A stretch of DNA of 64,000 nt from Bog-756 sp963777665 (GTDB taxonomy: Bacteria > Actinomycetota > Acidimicrobiia > Acidimicrobiales > RAAP-2). Where the stretch lies: the NCBI GenBank assembly GCA_963777665.1, contig CAVZRJ010000006.1:372001-436000 (forward strand), given 5' to 3'. A program made the position numbers and the translations under genes. Below, piece by piece: positions 34,526-43,848 of this stretch (position 1 is its first letter; the number at the start of each line of letters is the position of its first letter). A model generated the notes under the pieces. The model did no database searches. It had not been told where the DNA came from and was given only the letters and a program-made list of their open reading frames with translations.

Positions 34526-36219
34526 CAGAAGAACATCCCGTGGCTGAGCTGCTCGACGATGGGGCCGAGAGCGAGGGCGGGGAAGAAGGTGAGGCCACCG
34601 ATGATCACGATTACTCCGATGGTGAGACCGACGAACATCCCGTTGTCGGTGCGGAAGGTGCCGAGTGACTCGGGCACCACGTTCTTGGCCGCGAGCGAAC
34701 CTCCGAGGGCAAGGGCAGGGATTATGATCCCGAATCGACCGATCAGCATGTCGACCCCTCCGACGATGTTGTAGAAGGGGGTGTTACCGGTCAGGCCCGC
34801 CATGGCTGAGCCGTTGTTGTTCCCCTGTGAGGTGAGGGCGTAGAGGATCTCGGAGAACCCGTGGGGTCCGGCATTGAGCGGACCCGCCCGGCCAGCATGG
34901 AGTGACACCGCGATAGCCGTGAGGACGAGCACGATGATCGGCATCACTAGGGCTCCCAATCCGGCGAGTTTGACCTCTTTGGCCTGGATCTTCTTCCCCA
35001 GGTATTCCGGCGTTCGCCCGATCATCAGGCCCCCGATGAATACGGCAATGATGGCGTAGATGAGGAGGGTGTAGAGACCACTGCCCGTGCCCCCGGGCGT
35101 CACCTCCCCGAGCATCATGCCGCTCATCGGACCCAATCCGCCGATCGGAGTGTAGGAGTCGGTTGCGCTGTCAACGGCCCCGTCGGAGGTCTGTGTCATC
35201 GAGACATTGAAGAGCGCGCTAGTCGTGTCCCCGAAGCGGACCTCCTTGCCTTCGGTGTTGCCCACGTTCGAGTGCACTCCGGCTGCGACGACCGCGGGAT
35301 TCTGCTGGTGCTCAGCGATGCTGGTGAAGCCCACCCAGACACCGAAGATCATCACCATGGCGGCCAGCAGGGCGGCACCGTGGCGGATGCTCTTCACCAT
35401 CTTTCCGAAGGTGTAGGTGAGGGCAAAGGGGATGGACAGGGTCAGCCAGATGTACAGCAGGTTCGTCAACGCTGTCGGGTTCTCGAGGGGATGAGCGAGG
35501 TCGACGTTGAAGAACCCGCCGCCGTTCGTCCCGAGCTGCATGATGGGGCCCATGAAGCCGGCGGGACCGAGGGCGATGCTCTGCGTGACGCCGTTCAGGT
35601 GGTTGTGGATCATGGTCGGACCGGCCAGCGTCTGCACGGCGCCCTGCCCGACAACGATGAAGCCGGAGACGAACGCGATCGGCAGCAGGATGTAGAGCAT
35701 GCACCGGGTGATGTCGACCCAGAAGTTGCCGATCGTGGGGGAGTTGCGCCGGGAGAAGCCCCGCACCATGGCGATCGCCACGGCGATCCCGACGGCTGCG
35801 CTCACGAACTGCTGCACGGTGAGCACACCGATCTGGGAGAAGTAGGACATGGTCGTCTCGCCGCCGTAGTTCTGCCAGTTGGTGTTGGTGACGAACGAGG
35901 AGGCGGTGTTGAAGCTGAGCGCTGAACCCACCGCTCCGAAGTGCTGCGGGTTGAGAGGCAGAGACCCCTGGATCCTCAGCAGGAAATATCCGACGCCAAT
36001 GAACGCGGCGGAGAAGATCACGGCGGAACCGGCGTAGCGCTTCCAGTTCTGCTCCTGCTCCGGCTCGGGGCCGGTCCCGAGCAGCCGGTAGAAGGGGCGC
36101 TCGGCCCAGCGCAGAAAATGCACGCGGCCCTCGAAGACGGCCGCCATGTAGGAACCGAGGTACCGCCAGGCAAGGCCCAGGGCGATGACCAGGGTGATGA
36201 TGGTCCAGGTGAAGCCCAT
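34525..36219 (-). CDS. kdpA: Potassium-transporting ATPase KdpA (channel-like) subunit
   Basis: 564 residues, about ten membrane helices, four filter repeats of the SKT type (for example SSFVTNTNWQNYGGE, and LGTNGGGFFNVDLAHPLENP, and TSQGNNNGSAMAGL). It holds the potassium-selective pore of KdpFABC. Its ATG follows the kdpF stop directly (TAGATG). Gene order F-A-B-C is standard; the sensor pair kdpD/kdpE is not in the window. Confidence 0.97.
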   Translation of the reverse strand: MGFTWTIITLVIALGLAWRYLGSYMAAVFEGRVHFLRWAERPFYRLLGTGPEPEQEQNWKRYAGSAVIFSAAFIGVGYFLLRIQGSLPLNPQHFGAVGSALSFNTASSFVTNTNWQNYGGETTMSYFSQIGVLTVQQFVSAAVGIAVAIAMVRGFSRRNSPTIGNFWVDITRCMLYILLPIAFVSGFIVVGQGAVQTLAGPTMIHNHLNGVTQSIALGPAGFMGPIMQLGTNGGGFFNVDLAHPLENPTALTNLLYIWLTLSIPFALTYTFGKMVKSIRHGAALLAAMVMIFGVWVGFTSIAEHQQNPAVVAAGVHSNVGNTEGKEVRFGDTTSALFNVSMTQTSDGAVDSATDSYTPIGGLGPMSGMMLGEVTPGGTGSGLYTLLIYAIIAVFIGGLMIGRTPEYLGKKIQAKEVKLAGLGALVMPIIVLVLTAIAVSLHAGRAGPLNAGPHGFSEILYALTSQGNNNGSAMAGLTGNTPFYNIVGGVDMLIGRFGIIIPALALGGSLAAKNVVPESLGTFRTDNGMFVGLTIGVIVIIGGLTFFPALALGPIVEQLSHGMFF

Positions 36220-36309
36220 CTAGAACTTCTCGGGCTTGAACATCGCAACGCCGAGATAGAGGAACATCACGACGGCGATGCCGAGGAGGAGGCCCTGGGT
36301 GAGCGTCAT
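36220..36309 (-). CDS. kdpF: KdpF small membrane subunit
   Basis: 29 residues, one membrane helix, with the family pattern LLLGIAVVMFLYLGVAMFKP ending EKF. KdpF is a lipid-like stabiliser of KdpFABC. The ATG overlaps the stop of the 27-residue ORF (ATGA), and its own stop abuts the kdpA start, so all genes of the operon are coupled. Confidence 0.9.
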   Translation of the reverse strand: MTLTQGLLLGIAVVMFLYLGVAMFKPEKF

Positions 36310-36389
36310 ACCCGGTCCAGAGCCCAGATCAGCCCGAGCATCGCCAGGGCGAATCCGACGATGCCGAGCGCTACAAGGAAATCTGCCAT
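36306..36389 (-). CDS. 27-residue membrane peptide gene at the head of the kdp operon
   Basis: The peptide starts MADFLVALGIVGFALAMLGL and ends IWALDRV: one membrane helix with a charged C-terminus. Its stop overlaps kdpF ATG by four bases. Small ORFs of this kind (helix then a CDRL/LDRV-like end) precede kdpF in several bacteria, as I recall; no function is established. Too short for normal gene calls. A -10-like GATACT lies seven bases upstream, so it may start the kdp transcript as a leaderless ORF. Confidence 0.65.
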   Translation of the reverse strand: MADFLVALGIVGFALAMLGLIWALDRV

Positions 36390-36396
36390 ACGACCG

Positions 36397-36402
36397 AGTA
36401 TC
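36397..36402 (-). promoter_or_regulatory. Possible -10 box (GATACT) of the kdp operon
   Basis: On the minus strand GATACT ends seven bases before the ATG of the 27-residue ORF. Four of six bases match TATAAT. The -35 hexamer is poor, as would fit an activator-dependent (KdpE-type) promoter, but no KdpE site can be assigned. Confidence 0.35.
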
Positions 36403-36502
36403 CGTCACCCGCCCTTAACAGGTTCTTCATAATCGGATGCCGTCCTGAATAATGTCTGAACAAGACTGGCGACGCCCGGTCCGGCTTCGTGGGATTCGGA
36501 GC

Positions 36503-37084
36503 ATGGGCCGGGGTTTCGCAGTCAGGCCCTACGGTGCAACCGTGGTCGCACTGCTCCTGGTCGCCGTATCCGTCGGACTGGACAACTTCGCAGCCTGCAC
36601 CGCCCTCGGCGTCTCCGGCGTCGACCGGGGACTCCGTCTTCGGGTCGCCCTGATCTTCGGGTTGTTCGAGGGCGCCATGCCCGTCCTGGGTCTCCTGCTG
36701 GGCCACTCATTGGCCGCCGTGTTCGGCAGCGCCGTCACGCCCGTTGCCGGTGCAATGCTGGGCATCGCTGGCGCCTACGCGATCGTCACCGGACTCCGCC
36801 ACGATGGAGGAGTAGCCACGAACCCGAAGCTGGGCTTCCGACAGCTCGTACCGATCGCGGTCGCGCTCAGCATCGACAATCTCGTCATCGGTTTCGCTCT
36901 CGGGACATACCACGTCAACCTCGTGGTGGCAGCGGTCACCATTGCCGTGGTCAGCGTTACGCTCTCGCTGCTCGGTCTGGAGCTCGGCGGACAGCTTGGG
37001 GATCGGCTCGGGAAATGGAGCGAGGTTGTCGGTGGCGCCATCCTCGTCCTGGTCGGGGTCGCCATCGGGACCGGTGTGCTCTAG
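36503..37084 (+). CDS. mntP: MntP-like manganese efflux protein
   Basis: 193 residues from ATG 36503 (36452 and GTG 36542 are alternatives). Six membrane helices in two inverted halves, each with the acidic motif of the MntP/DUF204 family: VSVGLDNFAACTALG in helix 1 and ALSIDNLVIGFALG in helix 4; the aspartates line the transport path. Expected to export Mn2+ and guard against manganese excess; substrate is by family only. In E. coli mntP is controlled by an Mn riboswitch, but none is evident here. Divergent from the kdp operon. Confidence 0.8.
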   Translation: MGRGFAVRPYGATVVALLLVAVSVGLDNFAACTALGVSGVDRGLRLRVALIFGLFEGAMPVLGLLLGHSLAAVFGSAVTPVAGAMLGIAGAYAIVTGLRHDGGVATNPKLGFRQLVPIAVALSIDNLVIGFALGTYHVNLVVAAVTIAVVSVTLSLLGLELGGQLGDRLGKWSEVVGGAILVLVGVAIGTGVL

Positions 37085-37165
37085 AGGCGCTCGCGGAGAT
37101 TAGGTCATGATGAGGTCCTGCGATCCACGGGTGCCAGGGATTGCGTCGAACCAAGGAGCCGTCCG

Positions 37166-37645
37166 ATGTCTGACGTTGCCATCTACACCTACATCCCCCA
37201 CCGCCGGACCAGGGCCAAGTTGGAGGGAGGTCTCGACAAGCCGGTCACGGTCGCCGGCCAACTCCCGCACGGCAATACCATGGCCCGCTTCAATGCGTGG
37301 TTCGCCGTCAAGGTGACCAACGGGGTTGGCACCATGTGGTGCGCCTATGCGTTCGCCGCCCTTGCCCTCATCAGCCTGCCTCAGGCGATCGCAAGTCACA
37401 GCGCCGTCACCTTGGTGTCCTGGATCTCGCAGACGTTCCTCCAGTTGGTCCTGCTGTCGGTGATCATCGTCGGTCAGAACGTGCTGGCGGCCGCCGCGGA
37501 CAAGCGGTCCGAGGCCACGTACAACGATGCCGACGCGGTGCTCCATGAAGCGGTGAAGATCCAAGAGCACCTTCTTGCGCAGGATCGGGTACTGAGCGAG
37601 CTCGTGGATCGACTCGCGCGGATGGAGACGGGCTCCGGCGCATAG
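37166..37645 (+). CDS. DUF1003 family membrane protein
   Basis: 159 residues. Two membrane helices (about 56-72, TMWCAYAFAALALISLP, and 82-102, VSWISQTFLQLVLLSVIIVG) followed by a coiled C-terminal helix (DADAVLHEAVKIQEHLLAQD). VGQNVLAAAADKR matches the family core. Function unknown. ATG 37166 follows AAGGAG nine bases upstream. It lies 81 bases after mntP on the same strand and may be cotranscribed. Confidence 0.83.
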   Translation: MSDVAIYTYIPHRRTRAKLEGGLDKPVTVAGQLPHGNTMARFNAWFAVKVTNGVGTMWCAYAFAALALISLPQAIASHSAVTLVSWISQTFLQLVLLSVIIVGQNVLAAAADKRSEATYNDADAVLHEAVKIQEHLLAQDRVLSELVDRLARMETGSGA

Positions 37646-37669
37646 CCATGAGCGGAATGAGACTCCTGA

Positions 37670-38410
37670 TCAAGCGCTTTCGCTCACGGACCAGCTCGCC
37701 CGATGCCGCGAGAGCAATCCGGCCGCAAGTGCCACCCCGACCAGGAGCACGAGGACGGCAAGAAGAGTGAGTGCGCTCGATGCGTGCAGTACCAGCGCGG
37801 CGCCGACTAGCGCCCCGACGAACATGGCCAGAATGCTGACCACTCGCCGCCCAGCCTTGGACCCTGGTCCGCCGACCACCCGGGAGTCCGCGAAGATTGC
37901 GGTGGTCGTGAGGGTCAGGACCGTCGTCGTGAGATCGGGCACTGCAATCTTGCGCACCGCAGCGTTCTGCAGGCCCATGGTGGTAGCGAGCAAGAAGACC
38001 AGCAAGTCGCGTGCAGTCGTCGAGCTGTGAGCGCCAGTGGCGAGTCTCACAGCTATCGCGGCGACCACCAGCACCACTTGCAGTGAAGTAGCAACTGCAA
38101 GCAGGCGGCCCCGGTGGGCGGCAATGACGACGTGCAATCTGCCTCCGAGGAGCGAACCGACGGCGAAGGATCCGAGAGCTAGCGCAGACGCAGTGATCGA
38201 AAACCCTTGGGCTCCGACGAGGGCGAACGCGAGGAACACGACATTACCGGTCATGTTGGCAACGAAGACGTGACCGAGAGTGAGGTAGCTGAACGCGTCG
38301 ACGAGACCGGTCACCACCGTGAGGCTCACCAGCAATGGCGGTAGTGGTCCGTGCGGATCGTCCTTCCTCGGTACGATCGTGCGCCACGCATCGATGAGCT
38401 GAGCACTCAT
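37670..38410 (-). CDS. YoaK/DUF1275 family membrane protein
   Basis: 246 residues with six membrane helices. Landmarks are VTGLVDAFSYLTLGHVFVAN then MTGNVVFLAFAL in the first helices and ATTMGLQNAAVRK then TTVLTLTTTAIFADS later, both standard for DUF1275. The family is widespread and of unknown transport function. It converges on the DUF1003 gene with 24 bases between stops. Confidence 0.9.
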   Translation of the reverse strand: MSAQLIDAWRTIVPRKDDPHGPLPPLLVSLTVVTGLVDAFSYLTLGHVFVANMTGNVVFLAFALVGAQGFSITASALALGSFAVGSLLGGRLHVVIAAHRGRLLAVATSLQVVLVVAAIAVRLATGAHSSTTARDLLVFLLATTMGLQNAAVRKIAVPDLTTTVLTLTTTAIFADSRVVGGPGSKAGRRVVSILAMFVGALVGAALVLHASSALTLLAVLVLLVGVALAAGLLSRHRASWSVSESA

Positions 38411-38548
38411 AGAATCGCCTCCTTCTTCGGTGCAGTTACACCTTCCCCGGATGGCACGTCGGATCGATCATCGGCGGCGGCCCGCCGGCAGACTCTGAAG
38501 TCCTGTGCCTCAGCGGGCACCGAGCGCCGAGCTCAGGCGGCGACCGCA

Positions 38549-39268
38549 TCACGAGGCGGCAATCTCGAGCAGTGCATCCGCCACCTTGCGAGGCTCAGTG
38601 ATCATCAGATCGTGTCCGGTGTCGATGTCCCACAGACGGCCCTGGGCGCGAGCGTTGGCCATCTGTTCGGGGTCGCGGGTCGCGAGTGTGGTCGTGCACA
38701 CGATGTGGTACTGCGGGATCGCCCACAGCCCTGCCTCATTGGTGAGCTCGAGCCGTTGCGCAAAACAGTTCCACGGGTGGCCGGTCAAGCGCTCCGCCAT
38801 CCACCCGAGGTCGGCAGGGTCGTTCACTCCGTAGAGCATGCCCGCATCGGCAGACGGCAGGAGAACCAGCTCGACACCGTCGACCATCCGCCCATCAGGC
38901 CGCACCGCTTCGATGATGGGCCCTGCAACGTCGACGAGCGATTGGCCATTGACCGGAGTCGCCGCGTCCAGGTAGACTAGGCGGCCGACACGGTCGGCGG
39001 CCCGATCCGCCACACCGGTGATGACCATTCCCCCGTAGCTGTGACCGACCAGAATCACGTCCCGCAGGTCCTCGAAATGCAGCAAAGCTGCGATGTCCCT
39101 GATGTGCATGTCGAGGTCGACATCCTGGTGCAGAAGATGGGATCGTTCACCGACACCGGTCATCGTCGGCGCATACACCTCGTGGCCGGCGGCCCGGAGC
39201 AGCCGGGCGACCCGCTGGTAGCACCACCCACCGTGCCCACCGCCATGCACCAGGACGTATGTCGCCAT
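38549..39268 (-). CDS. Alpha/beta hydrolase (salicylate-esterase/MES-like)
   Basis: 239 residues. ATG 39268 starts directly at the family opening ATYVLVHGGGHGGWCYQRVA, with the oxyanion HGGG. The nucleophile elbow is VGHSYGGMV; the acid and the histidine lie in the C-terminal third (TGHDLMITEP). This is the HGGxHGxWCW type that includes plant methyl-ester hydrolases and actinobacterial homologues. Cytoplasmic; substrate unknown. Confidence 0.87.
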   Translation of the reverse strand: MATYVLVHGGGHGGWCYQRVARLLRAAGHEVYAPTMTGVGERSHLLHQDVDLDMHIRDIAALLHFEDLRDVILVGHSYGGMVITGVADRAADRVGRLVYLDAATPVNGQSLVDVAGPIIEAVRPDGRMVDGVELVLLPSADAGMLYGVNDPADLGWMAERLTGHPWNCFAQRLELTNEAGLWAIPQYHIVCTTTLATRDPEQMANARAQGRLWDIDTGHDLMITEPRKVADALLEIAAS

Positions 39269-39435
39269 GCCCGTCGTCCCCTCTCCACCCCGTGAGTGCC
39301 GCATCGTCACGAACAGCTCTCAATGGAACCGTTCCGGTCCTCCAGCTTCGCCGATGGTAGCGGTCGGTCGGCGATCCCGGCGACGCCGAAACCATGGCAG
39401 CGCGACCACGCCACATCACCTCTGCTCCTCCAAGC

Positions 39436-41547
39436 TCATCTCTGCCCGAGGATCAGTGGCCATAACCGGGGTGACAACCAGTCGTAGAAGGCGTTCGCGA
39501 CTGCCTCGGTCGAATTGCCGGCGAATGGGTTTCCCGGAGCGTAAGAGGGAGTGTGGATCCCGTCGGCGGTCCGGATCTGCACATGATCCAGGTACTCCTC
39601 GAAGACCCCGTCAGGCGAGAGCAGACCCCCGTAGTCGACGATGCTCACCGATCGAGGGAACTCCGCGGCGACCGTCTCGATCAGCTGATCGTAGATGAGG
39701 CGCCGGCGCGGTTGATCCTGAGGGAACGGCGGCGCGCCGAAACTGGCGCCTTGCGCCAAGGCCGGCATCGTGGCGATGTCGACGTGCGCCCCGTGGGCGA
39801 TGCCGATCCGCACGGCCACGCGCATCTGGGAGAGCTCGTATCGCTGGAACGACGGCTCCGTGATGTTGACCCATTGATCATTGCGGACCATGTCCTGGAC
39901 CTCCCACACGCCCGCCACGAAGAGGACCACGTCGCCACGGGTGGTGCTCGACACGCTGACAGCGTCGAGCCGGGGCCACTGCTGGTTCGCTGGCGTGTCC
40001 TCGTTGCAGGCCGAGAACATGGCCAGCTCGGGTGTCGGTGGGTTGTTGGACACCCAGGAACCGACGGCGAAACCGCATCCGAAGAGCCCGTCATTTTCGA
40101 CGCGAGTCCCCGGGGGTGCGGTGGCGGCGAGCGCGTAACCAAGGGTGAGCGCTGTACTGTCGCCGAGGACCACCACCACGGGAGGGTTCGTCGACGGAGA
40201 GGTGGTCCGGAATCTGTGGACGCCGACTGCAGCGGTGGCCGGCAGAGCGGTCGCGGCGACCACCACGACGACCGTGCTCACCAGGAGGGCGACAGCAGGA
40301 ACGAGTGCCTTCAGCGAGCGCCAGAACACGCCCTCCATGACCGGACGTTCGACCAAGTAGTAACTCGCGGCGGCTACGGCGAACGTCGCGGCAAATCGGA
40401 TGGCGAAGAGCCCGAACCCCGTCGTACCGGTGCGGACCGCATCGAGCTCGATGAAGACCGGGTAGTGCCACAGGTAGGCCCCATAGGAGACCGTTCCGAT
40501 CCAGACCATCGGGCGTACCGAGAGACACCTGGCGAACGGCCCACCGGGCACGCACACCGCCCCGATGATGAGAGCGGCAGCTGACAGTGCGGACAGCATG
40601 AAGCCGCCGCGGTATGCGAACGGTGACGTTCCCCCTTGGGTGTATGTCAGGAGCACCGTGCCGGCAAGGCCGGCGCCTCCGAGCAGACTCAGCATGAAAC
40701 GCACCGTGCTACTGGTGGCACCTGGGGCCATGCCACCGAGACCGCGCCGAGCCTGGATCATCGTCATCGAGCAGGCCAGAACCGATCCGATCAGGATGGA
40801 CTGGGCGTGGGTGTCGGTGCCGAAGTAGAGACGGGTCAGATTGGCCCTCGGTCCGTAGAGCAGCGCCATCTCGAGCATCGATGCAACAGCTCCGACAGCG
40901 GAAACCGCGAGCAAGACCCGAACCCCACGGGCGAAACCCTTGGCCATGTGCATCACGGCCACCACGACAAGCGGCCAGATCAGATAGAACTGCTCCTCGA
41001 CTGCCAGCGACCATGTGTGCGTGAGGGGGGAACTGACTCCGGTCACGTGGAAGTAGTTGGCCGAGGCGGCGATCTGCCACCAGTTGGAGAAATAGAACAG
41101 GGCGGAGAGCGCGCTCATCCGGAAATCGGGAAAGAGACCCGGAGGCTCAGCGAGGCGCACCACCAACGCCACGACCACCAGGACCACCAGCAGGGCGGGC
41201 AGGAGGCGGCGGGCCCTTCGTAGCCAGAACTTGGAGAGCACGATTTGGCCCCTGGAGGCGTACTCGCCGAGCAGGAGTCCCGTGATCAGGTAGCCCGACA
41301 GCACATAGAAGATGTCGAGGCTGAAGAACCCTCCCTTGAGCCATCCGGCTCCAAAGTGATAGCCCATGATGATGATGAGGGCGACCGCGCGGAGGCCGTC
41401 CAAGGCGTCGATCCGCTCCTTGCCAGTGGCCGACCGCCTGGCGTGGATACCGGGTGACGGGGGGGCCAGCGCGTCGTCAAACGTGATCGTCACGGCGTGC
41501 CTCCGGCGAGGCTCGGGGGTGCTCACAAGGACCGGAACCCGCATCAC
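39436..41547 (-). CDS. Membrane O-acyltransferase with SGNH domain (OafA/YrhL-type)
   Basis: 703 residues. The first 410 residues form an acyltransferase-3 domain of about ten membrane helices: RIDALDGLRAVALIIIMGYH with the catalytic His, DIFYVLSGYLITGLLL, and HTWSLAVEEQFYLIWPL. The C-terminal part is an extracytoplasmic SGNH domain: VVVLGDSTALTLGYALA holds the Ser, and DGIHTPSYAP the Asp/His. Such proteins O-acetylate cell-wall or surface polysaccharides. The start is GTG 41547 or ATG 41544. Monocistronic. Confidence 0.9.
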   Translation of the reverse strand: MMRVPVLVSTPEPRRRHAVTITFDDALAPPSPGIHARRSATGKERIDALDGLRAVALIIIMGYHFGAGWLKGGFFSLDIFYVLSGYLITGLLLGEYASRGQIVLSKFWLRRARRLLPALLVVLVVVALVVRLAEPPGLFPDFRMSALSALFYFSNWWQIAASANYFHVTGVSSPLTHTWSLAVEEQFYLIWPLVVVAVMHMAKGFARGVRVLLAVSAVGAVASMLEMALLYGPRANLTRLYFGTDTHAQSILIGSVLACSMTMIQARRGLGGMAPGATSSTVRFMLSLLGGAGLAGTVLLTYTQGGTSPFAYRGGFMLSALSAAALIIGAVCVPGGPFARCLSVRPMVWIGTVSYGAYLWHYPVFIELDAVRTGTTGFGLFAIRFAATFAVAAASYYLVERPVMEGVFWRSLKALVPAVALLVSTVVVVVAATALPATAAVGVHRFRTTSPSTNPPVVVVLGDSTALTLGYALAATAPPGTRVENDGLFGCGFAVGSWVSNNPPTPELAMFSACNEDTPANQQWPRLDAVSVSSTTRGDVVLFVAGVWEVQDMVRNDQWVNITEPSFQRYELSQMRVAVRIGIAHGAHVDIATMPALAQGASFGAPPFPQDQPRRRLIYDQLIETVAAEFPRSVSIVDYGGLLSPDGVFEEYLDHVQIRTADGIHTPSYAPGNPFAGNSTEAVANAFYDWLSPRLWPLILGQR

Positions 41548-41804
41548 GGTATCCCGGTGGTCTCGACTGCGTTCTGTCCGCTCCGTGCGATGGCAGCGCT
41601 TGCGACGTGAGTGGCTCCACTGGCGCGATCATCATGCCCGAGCGTGCCTGGGAGCGCAAGGTTGTCCGTCCCTGAGACTCGGTCGACCCGCAACAGCGCT
41701 TCCAGTCGACGGCCGTTGCCGTGAGCCTGCGATGAGCGGTAGAGCTATGCTGACCTGCTCGTAGGACCGAATTGCGTCGTCGGTCGTTTCCCGAGGGGGA
41801 CTCA

Positions 41805-42296
41805 ATGCGACATCCTGCTGTTCTTCGTTCCCTGATGTGTGTTGCTCTGGCCGGATCGCCATTCCTGGCTGTTGCCGCCATCGCTCCCGAGAGTGCTTCG
41901 GCCGCCCCGCTCACGGTCACGTGTGGTGGGCTCCTGGGTTCCCAGACGTCGGAGGCATATAGCTATTGCGCCGGGTCCGGTGCGGTCGCGGCTGACGCGG
42001 GAGCGACACCGGCCCATGGGGTCCTGATGACCTCTTCAGGAACCATCCACTGGTCGAACGGAAGGACGACCGAGATCTCCTACACCGTCGTGGACCACAC
42101 GGGATCGGCAAATACGTGTGTCGTGGTCAAGACCTTCACGAAGGACCGCATGGAAACCGAAACCGGCAAGGTCGTTGCGTCCGGGACCACAGCCACCGGC
42201 ATGATCGGCGGAGCCGTCAGTATGACCAAGTGCGTCTACAAGAAATCCGGTACCACGCGTCTCCTCTACCTGAACCAGGGGAGATTCACCATCTAG
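41805..42296 (+). CDS. Secreted hypothetical protein
   Basis: 163 residues. ATG 41805 follows GAGGGGG and opens a clear signal peptide (MRHPAVLRSLMCVALAGSPF, cleavage after SASAA at about 35). The mature part is a small beta-rich domain with four cysteines (TVTCGGLLG, YSYCAGSG, NTCVVVKT and MTKCVYKK), probably two disulfides. No family recognised. It stands alone, divergent from the acyltransferase gene with about 257 bases between, in which I see nothing else. Confidence 0.7.
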   Translation: MRHPAVLRSLMCVALAGSPFLAVAAIAPESASAAPLTVTCGGLLGSQTSEAYSYCAGSGAVAADAGATPAHGVLMTSSGTIHWSNGRTTEISYTVVDHTGSANTCVVVKTFTKDRMETETGKVVASGTTATGMIGGAVSMTKCVYKKSGTTRLLYLNQGRFTI

Positions 42297-42462
42297 GTCC
42301 CGGGCGCGGCTGCACCCGCGATCAGTCCAGCGCCAGCTCGCGCCTGCCGGTGCGCCCATGATCCATCTCCAGGCCTCGAGCACCTGTGGAGGAGAGCCGC
42401 TCGGACGGCGGAGAGCATATGCTCGCGACGTGGTCCCGACGAGAGCGGCATCCGCGTCATCT

Positions 42463-43114
42463 GTGCGTTTGCCTGAAGCAGAAGCCTTTCGGGGCTGGCC
42501 ACTGCAGGTTGTCGAGTTTCTTCGACGGGCTCGAGGTGGACAACACCAAGAGCTACTGGACGGCGCACAAGGACTTCTATGAGGCCGGTGTCCGCGGACC
42601 GATGCAGCTGCTCTTGGCGGAGTTGGCCCGGGAGTTCGGCGAAGGCAGGGTCTTCCGTCCGTACCGCGACACGCGGTTCAGCGCTGACAAGTCCCCGTAC
42701 AAGACCACGGTCGCGGCCCACAACGATACCGGTTACATCTCCCTGTCCGCCGACTCACTCGGAGTCGGCTCCGGCCTCTACATGCCGTCTCCCACCCAGC
42801 TCACCAGATTTCGGGCGGCGGTTGCAGATGAGCAGAGAGGCGCAGCGCTTCTCACCCTCGTGAAGGGCCTGCGACAGAAGCGCATCCAGGTAGCCGCTCA
42901 CGAGACCCTCAAGTCGGCACCGAGGGGCTACGCGAAGGACCACCCGCGGATCGATCTCCTCCGTTACAAGGGCCTCACGGCCTGGAAGGAGTGGCCGGTG
43001 GGCCCATGGCTCGCCAGCGCCGCAGCGAAGCGCAGGATCGTCGAGGTGCTCCGAGCCACGGCACCCCTCAGGCATTGGCTCGCCTCCAACGTCGGCGCCG
43101 ACGACGAAGCCTGA
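42463..43114 (+). CDS. DUF2461 family protein, frameshifted near its N-terminus
   Basis: From FFDGLEVDNTKSYWTAHKDF on, the sequence is a full DUF2461 (TIGR02453) protein: FRPYRDTRFSADKSPYKTTV is its signature. The expected N-terminus, FRGWPLQVVEF, lies in another frame just upstream; the two join if one T of the TTT at 42517-42519 is removed. The length 42463-43114 is 217 codons plus one base, in agreement. In one unbroken frame an ATG at 42386 or 42419 gives an N-terminus unlike the family. Function of the family is unknown. GTG 42463 is a tentative start. Confidence 0.72.
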
Positions 43115-43152
43115 CCAGTGGGACCACTCGACGTCGACAACGGGGGACCTCC

Positions 43153-43848
43153 GTGACAACCGACGGGATCGTCCTCGTGCACGGCGGCATGCACTCATCT
43201 GGTTGTTGGGCACCCGTGCTGCCGCTGCTCGACCGGCCTGCGCGAGCTGTCGACCTGCCCGGGCGTGGATCACGCCCTGCCGATCTCGACACCGTCACCC
43301 TGTCGGACTGCGTCGAGGCGGTGTTGGACGAGGCCGACGCGGCCGGCTTCGATCGCTTCTCCCTGGTCGGCCATTCCCTGGGAGGGGTCACGATCACCGA
43401 GACCGGGTACAGATATCCGCAGCGGATCACGCACCTGATCTATGTGGGAGCCCTGGTGCCTCCGCCGGACTCGAGCGCCTCGATCATCATGACCGGAGGC
43501 GATCTGGACTCGATGGGCTCCATCCCCGCCGAAGTGGCGAGGTCCCTGTTCGGCAACGACCTCAGCGACGAGCAGTGGGCGGATCACCTGAACGGGATGG
43601 TTCCCGAAGCGGTGAGGATGATGAACGCCCGGGTGAGCGGCTACCCGTCGGGGATACCCACGACCTACGTCACCATGAGCCGGGACATGGCCGTCCCGCC
43701 CGCACTTGCCGAGGAGATGGTCGCCAACCTCGGCTCCGGCGCGGTCCGTCGCGGCATCGACGCGGGTCACTCGGTCATGGTCTCCCAGCCCGCGCTGCTG
43801 GCAGGGATCATCGTAACCAGTCAGGTGTTCGTCACGGTTGCGAGCTGA
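43153..43848 (+). CDS. Alpha/beta hydrolase
   Basis: 231 residues from GTG 43153, behind GGGGGACC. TDGIVLVHGGMHSSGCW gives the oxyanion loop, VGHSLGGVT the nucleophile serine and AGHSVMVSQPALLA the histidine. It is the same broad type as the hydrolase at 38549-39268. Its 3' end overlaps the gene on the other strand by 28 bases. It follows the DUF2461 gene by 38 bases and may share its transcript. Confidence 0.85.
   Translation: MTTDGIVLVHGGMHSSGCWAPVLPLLDRPARAVDLPGRGSRPADLDTVTLSDCVEAVLDEADAAGFDRFSLVGHSLGGVTITETGYRYPQRITHLIYVGALVPPPDSSASIIMTGGDLDSMGSIPAEVARSLFGNDLSDEQWADHLNGMVPEAVRMMNARVSGYPSGIPTTYVTMSRDMAVPPALAEEMVANLGSGAVRRGIDAGHSVMVSQPALLAGIIVTSQVFVTVAS

Noticed and set aside
32399..34774. 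Very long open frame on the plus strand opposite kdpB
   Set aside because: It is antisense to a full-length, motif-complete kdpB; its composition (runs of His, Asp, Gly) is that of a GC-rich antisense frame.
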